Assembly (NCBI GenBank): GCA_036936605.1
Contig: JAUPFV010000004.1
Coordinates: 137,587,473-137,651,472 of the forward strand
Direction: 5' to 3'
DNA: 64,000 nucleotides
Source of the DNA: Limnanthes douglasii subsp. nivea
Lineage: Eukaryota > Streptophyta > Magnoliopsida > Brassicales > Limnanthaceae
The notes under the pieces were generated by a model. That model did no database searches, was not told the origin of the DNA, and was given only the letters and a program-made list of their open reading frames with translations. Shown here one piece after another: positions 54,737 to 64,000 of this stretch. Position 1 is the first letter of the stretch; every line of letters begins with the position of its first letter. Both the position numbers and the translations under genes were made by a program.

Positions 54737-57425
54737 ATGAAATTTTTCAAACTTGTTTGTAGTGTAGATATGGGTGGCCCTGCCCTCCTGCGGACGGTGG
54801 CTGGAGTGATTGTGCTTCTTCAATTGATAACCGGAGCTTTTGGTTGGGGAAAAGATGGTCACTACGCTATATGCAAGATAGCTGAGGTGATCTTTTATCT
54901 AACTAGTTTAAACTTGTTCGGTTCTTGTTTGGTGCCAAGGGCTGCTAGCCCGTTACCCGTCTATTCGGCATGTGCTTCTAAATAACTAAATCCGATTGTT
55001 AAGTCTTTTAGTTTTTTTAGTTTGAACATTTTCGATTCTAGTTTTTTAATACGAATGTGGTCATTAAAGTTTTAGTTTTATTCAGTTTAGTCCGGTCAAT
55101 TTTGATCAATTTTGGTTCGGTCCATTTTAATCTAGTTTTGGTCCGTTTTTGTTCATTTAAAAAATAATTAAATATAATTATTATTTTGGTTTTTGATTTT
55201 TTTATAAATAGATAATATAAAATTAGAATTTAGAAGTTAATTTTTGATAATTTTTTAATGGAATATCACCAAATAATTTTGATATTATAATATTAAAAAA
55301 TCAAAAATAAAAAATAAAAAAATATTATTATATATTTATATTTATTGGTATTGAGTTTTCAAATAAAACCTTGAAATGGAAGATTGAAAATTCATTCGAT
55401 GCGGTTGCGATTTTTGTTCCTTACATACTATTAACAGCCTAGTTGCCAGGATTATAAACTAGAAAGAAAGTATACACTAGATTGATAAAAATTATACTTT
55501 TATAGAACTAAAAAAGAGTAATTGATTAACCGTAAATAAAATTTTGAAGTTAAATACAGTATTATCAAAATGAGAACTACAAATAATAATTAAATGAAAA
55601 ACGTGTTTTTTTAATGAAAAACATAAAATAATAATAATTTTCTTGACGCTTTCTATTTATTAAGCTTGTTGTTTTGGTATTCATTTTAGGGATTTTTGAA
55701 TGAAGATACTCTTGCTACCGTGAAAGATTTGCTTCCTGCATATGCAGAAGGTGATCTGGCAACCGTCTGCTCTTGGGCTGATCAAGTTCGACGATCTTAC
55801 CGATACAAATGGAGTGGTCCTTTACACTATATTAACACGCCCGAAAAGTGTAACTATAACTACGCTAGTAAGTTTATATCCTTCGCATAGTCTGTCTATT
55901 GTTACACACTCTTAATTTACATTTCTTGCAATACAAGTAATGAGGTCTTGTCTTACAGGGGACTGTCATGATACTGCTGGACACAAAGATGTATGTGTGG
56001 CTGGAGCAGTTTTCAATTACACAAGGCAGCTAACACCAGCAAGTGACGTCTCTTTCAAGCTAATACAAGACTGTAAGCGCTACCTTGTACTTTTCATTTT
56101 TTTGCTAAAAAGCAAAGTGGATAACAAACCAAACCTTATTTCACAGATAATCAGACAGAAGCACTCCTGTTCTTATCACATTTCATCGGTGATGTCCATC
56201 AGGTCTCTTGAAAAAATTCTTTAAACATGAACTTTACGTACAACAATGCAATGTCTTATTGTCCTAATGCTATTATCTCGACTATAGCCCCTGCATTGTG
56301 GTTTTGAAGACGATGAAGGTGGCAACACAGTAGAAGTCCGCTGGTACAGACGCAAGTCAAACTTGCACCACGTAAGTGTTTATGCTTGTAGACTATTCTT
56401 TTTTGTAGTTTAGTTCTTGTTATGGTTCATGAGAAGTCTTCTTTTCCAGGTGTGGGATAGAGATATCATCGAAACTGCACTCAAAACATATTATGAAGAG
56501 AATCTTGATAACATGATCGAAGCGATTAAAAAGAATATCACGGTACGTTCTTTTTTTTCAAAGTGCTTTTGACGGTTAACTTGAAAGAGCAATCACTTCG
56601 AATGGCTGTTCTGGAATAAACAGGCTCAGTTCAAATTAGGAATTCAAACAAAAGTATACCTAACAAATAAAAAATAAATAAAATACTTGAATGCATATTT
56701 TTGGTCATGGACCAAGCTCGCATAGCTAGATATTCGGCTCAAATTCTGCCCTAGTTGTTTAAGTGTATGTCTCTGTACTTGTACTTGATTGATGTTTTGT
56801 AATGCAGGGAGATTGGTCACGTGAAAGGTCAGCATGGGAGACATGTAGAGATAGGCAACTAGCCTGTCCCAATGCGTAAGTTACATAATATTAAGACACA
56901 AAGAAGCACTACATTAGAAGGCAGAAACGTTTCTCAAGTAGGGGTCCTATTAATAGATCAGAGGGTATATGATTATACCTGCATTAGTAATGAAAATGTC
57001 GTTTCTCCTACAAATGTATAATCCGCACCAATCTTTGTCCCACAAATACTTGTTACTATCGTGTCTTAACTTTATGGCCGGGTTGGATTCAAATACGAAG
57101 GATAACAATATTCATATGCGTCTACTTCATAGGTATGCCTCTGAAAGCATTAACTTGGCTTGCAAGTTTGCTTACAAAGACGTCGAAGCTGGAATTACAT
57201 TAGAAGGTATCTTCTCTCGACAATAGTCCAATTTTGCTGCCTTTGCGCTAATTTCTTCTCGTTTTGTCTTCTACGGCAATAAGAAGTTGTGGTTGTTGTG
57301 TTGCAGATAATTATTTCCTTTCTCGATTACCTGTCATTGAGAAGAGGATCGGACAAGCTGGTGTCCGCTTAGCTGCTACTCTAAACAGGATTTTTTCGTC
57401 TGAAAAATATAATACGCGAGCATGA
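54737..57425 (+). CDS. S1/P1-type zinc nuclease, BFN/ENDO2-like (gene 2)
   Basis: Same enzyme class as gene 1: secreted, zinc-dependent, single-strand-specific endonuclease. Exons 54737-54886, 55690-55867, 55959-56072, 56147-56202, 56288-56371, 56450-56542, 56808-56875, 57133-57206, 57307-57425: exons 1-8 have exactly the lengths of gene 1, with all GT-AG borders kept. 311 residues; the last exon runs five codons further because the gene 1 stop is read as Tyr, giving EKYNTRA instead of KK. Signal peptide 1-36, then Trp37. All nine zinc ligands are kept at the same numbers (WGKDGH, WADQVR, LHYINTP, HFIGDVHQPLH, NLHHVWD). The sequon N139 of gene 1 is absent (ASDVS). Intron 1 is 803 bp against 140 in gene 1. 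The ATG chosen is the one aligned with gene 1; an upstream in-frame Met (54578) lies in the 5' UTR/intron. Confidence 0.95.
54887..55689 (+). other. Enlarged intron 1 of nuclease gene 2
   Basis: About 660 bp longer than in gene 1. Only the last about 50 bp (TTAAGCTTGTTG.TTT.GTATTCATTT) match the gene 1 intron. The added part is AT-rich, with a patch of GGTTCGGTCCATTTTAATCT-like repeats at 55080-55150; no terminal repeats recognised. Confidence 0.7.
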
Positions 57426-58013
57426 TTATTATCGCGATGCCATAAAGTGGATAAATAAAGTGGTTTCTTATCCTATAATATGTGCTATGTATTGGTTCAT
57501 CTTGATGCCATAAGTATAAAAGTTAGTTTCTAGATATCTGATTTTTTTCATACTCTATGCAATTTATTCGTTGTACTTAAAGGATATGTATTGTACTGCT
57601 TCTGGTTATAGCCAGCCTCTTAGTAACAAAACTTAATCGGTAATCTGTGGATCAACATTTGGTTGTTGGACTATTGGAGTGAGCTAGAATATTATTTTCA
57701 GATGTAAGTTGCAAACTTTTTCTTTTTTTTTAGCAAAATACCCATGAATTAATAAAAGCAATATCCAACAAGCAAAGGGCCCCCACAAAAGCAAGCCACA
57801 AAAGAGAAGAACACAGGCCCAAGACAAGGCTAACAGACAAAGGGTCAGAATCTAACCCTAAATCAAAGACAAACATCGATCCCAATTTGAAACCTTAATT
57901 TCATCTGTCTTTCAATGCCTTCTCTCTTTCAAACACTTTAATCACAACTTCCACACACAAACCCTAATCAGGGTCTATGTACCCTACTCCCAAACTTTCG
58001 AGCACAACAATCG

Positions 58014-61000
58014 CTAAGAGTGAGTTAGGAACTTCAAGGCTATCAAAAAACAGTTCTTTTTCTCCACCAGAGACCACTTCGAGATCCAATCCGCCGCCAT
58101 GTTTTCCGATCTGGAGACATGGCTGATCTTCATAGAGGGAAGAAGCAAAGCTTTGCACATCTCGATACCAGGACAGTGAGACATGCCACCAGACAAGATG
58201 TTGCTGACCAGAGTCAAGCAATCTAGCTCGATGTCCACATTCCTCCACCCTCTCTTGTGACATAGCAAGAGAGCTTCCAAAAACGCTCGCCTTTCTGCTT
58301 GAAGAGGGCTAAGCTTGCCAAATAGAAAGCCTGCTCCTTCAATGCAGTTCCCCATATGATCCCGAACAATGAGACCTCCAGATGCTTCACTGGTGAAATC
58401 ACATGCCCCATCAGAGTTGATTTTGAGTCTTCCCTGGGCAGGAGCTCTCCAAGTCCGGTAAGTAGCCTTTCTCTTACTAATAGATAGGACTCCAATCTTC
58501 ACACCTGCATCTTCCACATTTACCCAGTGCTTAGTTCTGAGTTTCGAGTCTATACCCAGAATAAACCTGTTAATTCTATTAACAACATTATGAAAACTGT
58601 CTATGGGCTTATCAAACTTACAATGATTTCTGTTATACCAAATTGTCCATATTATCAGTTGTGGAACAATGTGTGTAACATGAAATTTATTGTAAGTAGA
58701 CTTAAACCAAACAAAGAACATGTGTCTCAGACTCATATACCGCCTAACAGGGATCTTAAACAAGATTCCATAGTAGTTCCATAAGTGCCAGGCATAACTG
58801 CAATTGATGAAGAGGTGAGTTATATCTTCACAATTGCAGCAGAACTGGCACTTAGAAACTATAAAGAAATGCTTCTTAGAAAGAATGCTATCAGTAGGAA
58901 TAAAACTCTTTAGTATCTTCCAGCTGAGAAATGAAAACTTTGTTGGTATAAAACTATGCCAAATCTTTTTGAAAAAGAAAGAACTGTTGCCTTTAGTTCT
59001 GATGTTTTCCCAAGTTTTTTTTGTACAAAATTTTTTATCTTTCGATAGACTCCACTCTATACTGTCATCCTTATCATGGTTGATTTTAACACAGTTTATG
59101 TGTTGCTGTCTTTCATGAGATAGGGAAGGTAATAGACTGGAGTCCCATCTTTCATTAATCCAAAATGTATTAACTTTTGCTGGAAGATACCAAGAGTTTT
59201 GATCAGTAATTATAGGAGGCATCTTATGCCATGAATCTCTCCAAACAATAACTTTTAGAGATTAACTCAGACCAAAGGGACTTCCCTTTTCTAAAAAAAT
59301 ACCAGAGCTTATAAGCAAATGAGAGCTGAATATCAGACAATAGTTTGATATTCAAACCACCCTCCTCAAAGGGCTTGCAAAGGTTTTTCCAACCAGCCCA
59401 ATGCATTGCACTCTCATTAACTTTTGGCCTCCAAAGAAATTTATTAAAACAAAGTTCAATTTTGTTCAAAATGTTATTTGGTATTAAACTGTTTTGCATC
59501 CAGAAAAAGATGATGGGATGAAGAACATGCCTTATAAGTGACAATCTGCCACTATAAGACAGATTCTTCAGATCCCGTTCATTGATCTTGTTTAGAATTT
59601 TAGCTAAAAGGGAAGAATAATGCTTTCCTTTATTGTTTGCAGCAATGGTAATTCCCAGATAACTGAAAGGAGCATTTTCAGTCTTAAAACCCATGGTAGC
59701 ATTGATCCTGGCAGTGTTAGCCCTAGAACATCTTGTAGAGGTAATAACTTTTGTCTTGTCTATGTTAATCAATTGCCCAGACTCATGTTGATATTTGATG
59801 AGCAGGTTACTCAGGTTTTTGATTGACAAAGGAGTGCTGTTGGAGAATATAACTACATCATCTGCAAAGGCTAGACATGGTAAGATGTATCCTGATTTTA
59901 TATAGAACTGCATTTTGTTATTAGATGCATAAAGGTTCTCCAATCCCCTCAAAAGGGCTTCTTCAGCCAGGATAAAAAGACAAGGAGATAAAGGATCTCC
60001 TTGTCTTAATCCAGTTTTCTGTGGGAAATATCCAGAACAAGACCCATTAATTAGAACAGATATCATAACTTTAGAAATCAGCCTGTAAATCATAGAAACA
60101 ATATCATCAAAAAAACCAAAACATATTAACGTTTTAATCACAAAGGTGTGAGACATCCTGTCAAACGCCTTTGTCATGTCTAATTGTAAGATGATATTGC
60201 CTTTAGAAGGCTTTCTTCTAATGTTGTGAAGCATTTATTTTATAATTAAAATGTTCTCGTGAATAAGTCTGTCTTTCACAAAGGCACTCTGCCCTCTAGA
60301 TATAATTCTAGGGAGAATACAAGAGATTCTCCTATTGATGAGGGCAGAGATCAGTCTGTTCATAATGGTGCACATACTTAACGGTCTGTAATTGTTCCAT
60401 GTAATAGGATTAGCCACTTTTGGGACCAACACAATCCCAGTGGCAAACACTTCCTTTGGGATAGCTCTACCAGCAAGGTAAGCATTAAGGGCTTTACAAA
60501 GATCACATTTAATTATTTCCCAGCAGTGCTTAAGAAAGAAAGTATTAAACCCATCTGTTCCTGGTGCACTGTCTTTCTTCATGTCATTTATAATAGCCCT
60601 GACCTCCTCACTAGATGTAGGCTTAGTGATCTCAGTATTATCCCTGTCCAAAACAATCTTAGGAATATTGTTTAGAATAGATTCCTGTTCACTAACAATA
60701 TTGCTATTATCAGGCTCATTAGAGAGGATCATTTTGAAGTGGGCCACAGCAAAAGAGGCATTCTCACATTGATCAGTAAGCCAATTATCTTTGTCTTTAA
60801 TTCAAGCAATAAAGTTTTTCTTTCTTTTCTTAGTTACATAACTATGATAAAGTTTGGTATTTCCATCACTATCACTTAACCAAGAATTGAAGCATTTCTG
60901 CTTCCAATAGCATTCCTCATCTTTCAACGCAAGAATGAGAATGCTATTAGATTTGGAAAGATTAGATTTAGAAACATTATCCTTAATAGACTGATGAAGC

Positions 61001-62398
61001 AGCTCACAATTTTCAACTTCAGTAATGGCATCTTTAACCTTATTAAAAATGTTTCCAAAAGTTGTAAAATTCCAATTTTTTAAATGCTTTTTCAATCTTT
61101 TAAGCTTATACCAAAAAATGGTACTGTCCTCACCATTACAATGCTTGGACCAATTCTGACTTACACTAGTCATGAAATCAGGATGGTTTGTCCAAGCATT
61201 GATAAATTTAAAGGAGCCCTTCTTTTGATTAAAACTAGTGTTAGAGTCTTTACTAATAGAGATTAACAGAGGGGCATGGTCAGAACAGGTTCTGACCACG
61301 TGGCAAACCTGAATACTTAAGTCATTAAGCATTTGTTGATTGATCAACACCCAGTCAACCTCTTCCAATTATTATTGTTGCTCCAGGTATAACGGGAACC
61401 ACTATGGATAGGCACCTCCAAATTGCAGTGTCTTATGAACTCGTTAAAATCCTCAGCACTTGCACCATCATAATTCAAGCAGTGAAGCTGATCATCTGGA
61501 CATCTAGTGGTGTTGAAATCCCCAGCAAATATCCAAGGCATATCACAGGTAATGTTACTAAGCTGGCTCCAAAGCAACTTTCTCTGTACTCTCAAATTTT
61601 TTGCATAAACAGAAGTGAAACAACAATTATAAGCAGCATGATTTATCTTAACATGTAAATACTGATCCTGATCATCAATAACTGAAATACTAACTTCATT
61701 AGACCAAAACAACCAAATTTTGTTAGATGTATTTGATGAGTCCGAATTCGAAGAGCTCCCCGGAAGGGCAGTCCAAAGTAAATCACCCCGTAAATTCGGA
61801 CAGACTCCATGACTTCAATTCGGACAGCACTGATTGAACCGGACAGATGATCTTGAACACTGCAAACATAAGGCAGTTCGAACTATGACTAAAGTACTAA
61901 AAAACCTAATCACTGTCTGACTAAGCTACCTGCACATCTGCTTAAAACTATTGGGTCTTTAAACATGACCCGGGTCCATTAAACTTGACCCAAAAGCCCA
62001 TAAGGGCCCAAATATCATACTATAAATACCCAACCACCAGCATTAACTATGGGTAAGAAAAATTAACTGCTGCCAGGCTGCTTAATTCTCTCTCCACCCT
62101 TGAAACACTTTGAAACACCCTTAAACACCACCACACCACCGTGAAACACCCTTACACCGTCCTAAAACTCCACTTGAAATTACCAGTCTACCCTCAGGCT
62201 ACTTTTATCCACACCAGTATTAGCCACATAATTCTCAAACCCAATCCTCCTAGCAACCAACTCAACCTTATGAAACCTAGCCACGGGCTCTTGAATAGTA
62301 ACCAATTTAACATTCTCCTTTTTAATAATAAACTTAAGCCTAGTAATCGTAGGATTATTATGAATCCCACGTGCATTCCAACTAATGAATTTAATCAT
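58014..62398 (-). pseudogene. LINE ORF2 (endonuclease, RT, RNase H), disrupted
   Basis: Starts MIKFISWNARGIHNN at 62398. The endonuclease is cut by a solo LTR at 61734-62216 and continues at 61712 (SNEVSISVIDDQD, FAGDFNTTRC, SRYTWSNNNNWK), then shifts frame near 61370 to EVDWVLINQQ and SDHAPLLISI. A TGA follows at about 60799-60801; RT then runs in 60235-60747 (APGTDGFNTFFLKH, NNYRPLSMCTIMNRL), a TAA at 60235-60237, and 59224-60234 (DMTKAFDRMS, LRQGDPLSPCLF, LAFADDVVIF with the catalytic ADD intact). After another shift near 59225, 58014-59222 gives the zinc-binding domain (CQFCCNCEDITHLFINC) and RNase H (INSDGACDFTSEASGG, HVSRSENMAADWISKW). Non-functional. Confidence 0.93.
61734..62216 (+). 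mobile_element. Solo LTR of the element A family inside LINE ORF2
   Basis: 483 bp, TGATGAGTCCGAATTC to TTTATCCACACCA, flanked by GTATT on both sides (61729-61733, 62217-62221). Related over its length to the LTR at 4720-5147 in reverse orientation: shared AGTACTAAAAAACCTAA, ACATGACCCGGGTCCATTAA, AAGCCCATAAGGGCCCAAA, TATAAATACCCAACCACC and a CAGTCTACCCTCAGGC-like end. No internal region, so it arose by LTR-LTR recombination. Removing it and one GTATT restores the LINE frame. It contains a TATAAATA box (62021-62028) on the plus strand, antisense to the LINE. Confidence 0.95.
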
Positions 62399-63692
62399 TA
62401 TCAGATGCAGAATTTTTTAGAACCTTATCTCTCTTCCTAAGAGAGTTTATAGACAGTCTTTTTGAGTTACTATTCTTGTTTGCAGATCTGATCTTCCTGG
62501 ATATAACAGACTCAAAGTCTTGCTCAAGACCATTAGAGCTCGCCCTTGGAGATAGATTATAACTCCCAACCTTTCTACCACGAGGAGAAGCCTGCAAGTT
62601 GTTCCTGTCCAAATAGTTCTCTTCCTCCTCAAGATTCTGAAGAGCACTGATGATATCAGGATCATTGTTGGAGGCAGTTCTATCTTTCACCGGACTCACC
62701 ACATTTGTAGAAGGACAAGAATCATATGGCCTGTCTTTCTTTGTAACAATCGATTTAAGTTTCCTCCTGTACACATGTGTAAAAGCTTGGACCTTTGTAG
62801 GCTTAGTAACTTTATCAACCTTGTCTACTTCCTGTAAAGACTCTTGTTGAACATCCATTCTTGCATTAATATCAACATTTTCTTGCTCTTTCTTGGAATC
62901 CATAGTTAAATTCTTTTTACATTTATCAGATTCATGACCAATATGGTGACAGAGCTTACGATAACTTGGTGCATTTTTATAACCAACACTGATAATAAAC
63001 TCCTTACCATCACCAAAACCCACACTCAACCTCCTCTTTAGAAGACATGAAACATCAATTTCAATCAATACAAAGCATGCATTCCAATTGGCCCTATTAA
63101 CATCAGGAGCCACTATATGATGAACCATCCCAAGAGAAGAAGCCAGAGCATGAATCACAGAACTATTATACATAAACTCTGGCAGCTTCTCGAACCGGAC
63201 CCAGAGCAGAGCAATCGGGCACTCGAAATTTCTGGTGCTTTGTGGACACCACTTAATAACTCTCATCATCTTGCCATCAACCTTCCAAAATCTACTCACC
63301 CAAAATCTGCCCGCATCCTCCAGTACAGAAAACTCAACAAGAATCTGTCTTGAGTCGATTGTAGCATAAGTATACACTCCCTTAAACTTGAAAGATTCAA
63401 GAAAGGTTTGAAATGCCTGCCTCTTAGGGATGCCTTCGTTGAACTTGGCTATGAGAGTAGTTCTTGACTGAGAACAAAGATCAGCCTTCACCTGTCTTGA
63501 GAATTGAATCTCATTGTGATCAGCATACGAAACAACACTTTCCGATTTAAACTCTGAATTTGCATCCTTTTTCCTTACAACATCAGAGTACAACCTATTC
63601 GTAGAAGCCGCTTGTGAGGCTACAGCCGTGCTATTCAACGGAGGAAAGCCACCATTGTCTTGTAAGTCCATATTCATGCCGCAAACCTTCAA
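62391..63692 (-). CDS. LINE ORF1 RNA-binding protein
   Basis: 433 residues, intact. N-terminal 60 residues are low-complexity; then a DUF4283/RRM-like domain at about 65-190 (TTLIAKFNEGIPKRQAFQTF, GRFWVSRFWKVDGKMMRVIK, PIALLWVRFEKLPEFMYNSS), then a linker and a CCHC knuckle YRKLCHHIGHESDKC at about 247-261. A basic, disordered C-terminal tail ends in ASDND. The protein coats LINE RNA to form the particle used in target-primed reverse transcription. The start is the first Met at 63692. The stop overlaps the ORF2 start in ATGATTAA (62391-62398), so ORF2 may be translated by reinitiation or termination-coupled restart. Confidence 0.92.
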   Translation of the reverse strand: MKVCGMNMDLQDNGGFPPLNSTAVASQAASTNRLYSDVVRKKDANSEFKSESVVSYADHNEIQFSRQVKADLCSQSRTTLIAKFNEGIPKRQAFQTFLESFKFKGVYTYATIDSRQILVEFSVLEDAGRFWVSRFWKVDGKMMRVIKWCPQSTRNFECPIALLWVRFEKLPEFMYNSSVIHALASSLGMVHHIVAPDVNRANWNACFVLIEIDVSCLLKRRLSVGFGDGKEFIISVGYKNAPSYRKLCHHIGHESDKCKKNLTMDSKKEQENVDINARMDVQQESLQEVDKVDKVTKPTKVQAFTHVYRRKLKSIVTKKDRPYDSCPSTNVVSPVKDRTASNNDPDIISALQNLEEEENYLDRNNLQASPRGRKVGSYNLSPRASSNGLEQDFESVISRKIRSANKNSNSKRLSINSLRKRDKVLKNSASDND

Positions 63693-63892
63693 CAGGCAAA
63701 GCCTGCGAAGGCAAAAACTCAGAAGAACCCACCAGCGATTGAAGAATCAAATAAGAACTAAACACAAATAAGAACTAATCTTCTACTTTGAACCAGCATA
63801 AAGGAAAGGAGAAGTTTCTTAGAGGTTAAGAAACAAATTCTCTTCTTGATGCTTTCTTGAGAGAGAAGGCATTTTCTGTAAGTTGCAAACTT

Positions 63893-64000
63893 GATATCCA
63901 CGGTAATTTTCCTCTATAGAACCCTACAGAAAAGTAGGTCTAATTATATCTGACACATTATTCAGCACTACAAGAAGCTTAAATTTCTCATTCCCAAAAT
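63893..64000. other. Right flank of the LINE; possible CACTA transposon end
   Basis: CACTACAAGAAGC at 63967-63979 resembles the terminal CACTACAAGAAA of plant CACTA (En/Spm) elements. The window ends 21 bases later, so this cannot be tested here. Confidence 0.25.

Larger units (their letters stand above)
57719..63876 (-). mobile_element. Full-length L1-type LINE with 16-bp target duplication, split by a solo LTR
   Basis: TGTAAGTTGCAAACTT is repeated exactly at 57703-57718 and 63877-63892. Poly(A) tail on the minus strand (plus-strand T-rich 57719-57731), ORF2 (58014-62398), ORF1 (62391-63692), and a 5' leader of about 180 bp rich in CTCTCTCAAG/AAGAAGAG. 6.16 kb including the 483-bp solo LTR and its 5-bp duplication. 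Landed just behind the duplicated 3' flank of nuclease gene 2 (which ends near 57634), so it came after, or near, that event. Confidence 0.95.

Overview
This window is nuclear DNA of a flowering plant, probably a eudicot. It is AT-rich and mostly built from nested, decayed transposable elements. The only host-type genes I can support are two spliced S1/P1-type nucleases on the + strand, 34271-36424 and 54737-57425. Evidence for a plant: Tat-lineage Ty3/gypsy elements with a second (archaeal-type) RNase H, L1 LINEs with a C-terminal RNase H, tRNA-derived SINEs, Stowaway and Mutator-type MITEs, and plant-type nine-exon nuclease genes with GT/AG introns.

Layout. 1-5147: 5' part of a Tat gypsy element (A, minus strand; LTR, PBS, gag, protease, RT, RNases H, start of integrase), inserted in the leader of a second gypsy element of which LTR and PBS remain (5148-5606). 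5607-6060: Mutator-type transposase scrap. 6-9.9 kb: no gene, one GC-rich repeat island. 9.9-23.6 kb: a ruined Ty1/copia element (+) split in its RNase H region by a 10.7-kb two-LTR Tat gypsy element (C, minus, 12676-23424), which carries an antisense gene-like region (+) between integrase and 3' LTR. 24-34 kb: tandem duplications, two miniature LTR elements, a minisatellite, two SINE copies, a possible TIR element and a long tandem duplication. 34-36.6 kb: nuclease gene 1. 37.2-42.7 kb: AT-rich satellite containing a 4.5-kb 5'-truncated LINE. 42.8-50.6 kb: hAT transposase remnant, plant transposon-protein pseudogene with a perfect MULE-MITE, 222-bp satellite, Stowaway MITE, and a gypsy remnant that has lost protease and RT. 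51-54 kb: Mutator-like element with a dead transposase. 54.3-57.6 kb: nuclease gene 2, a segmental copy of gene 1 with matching promoter, exons and 3' flank. 57.7-63.9 kb: full-length L1 LINE with intact ORF1 and broken ORF2, split by a solo LTR of the element A family.

The two nucleases keep all nine zinc ligands, signal peptides and splice sites, so both look functional: secreted, zinc-dependent single-strand DNA/RNA nucleases of the BFN/ENDO group used in nucleic-acid breakdown during senescence and cell death. Everything else is a record of transposition. Five or more insertion boundaries are supported here by target-site duplications, which allows a partial relative chronology. I see no tRNA or rRNA genes and no CRISPR. 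Exon boundaries, repeat units and homologies were read by eye, without alignment software.
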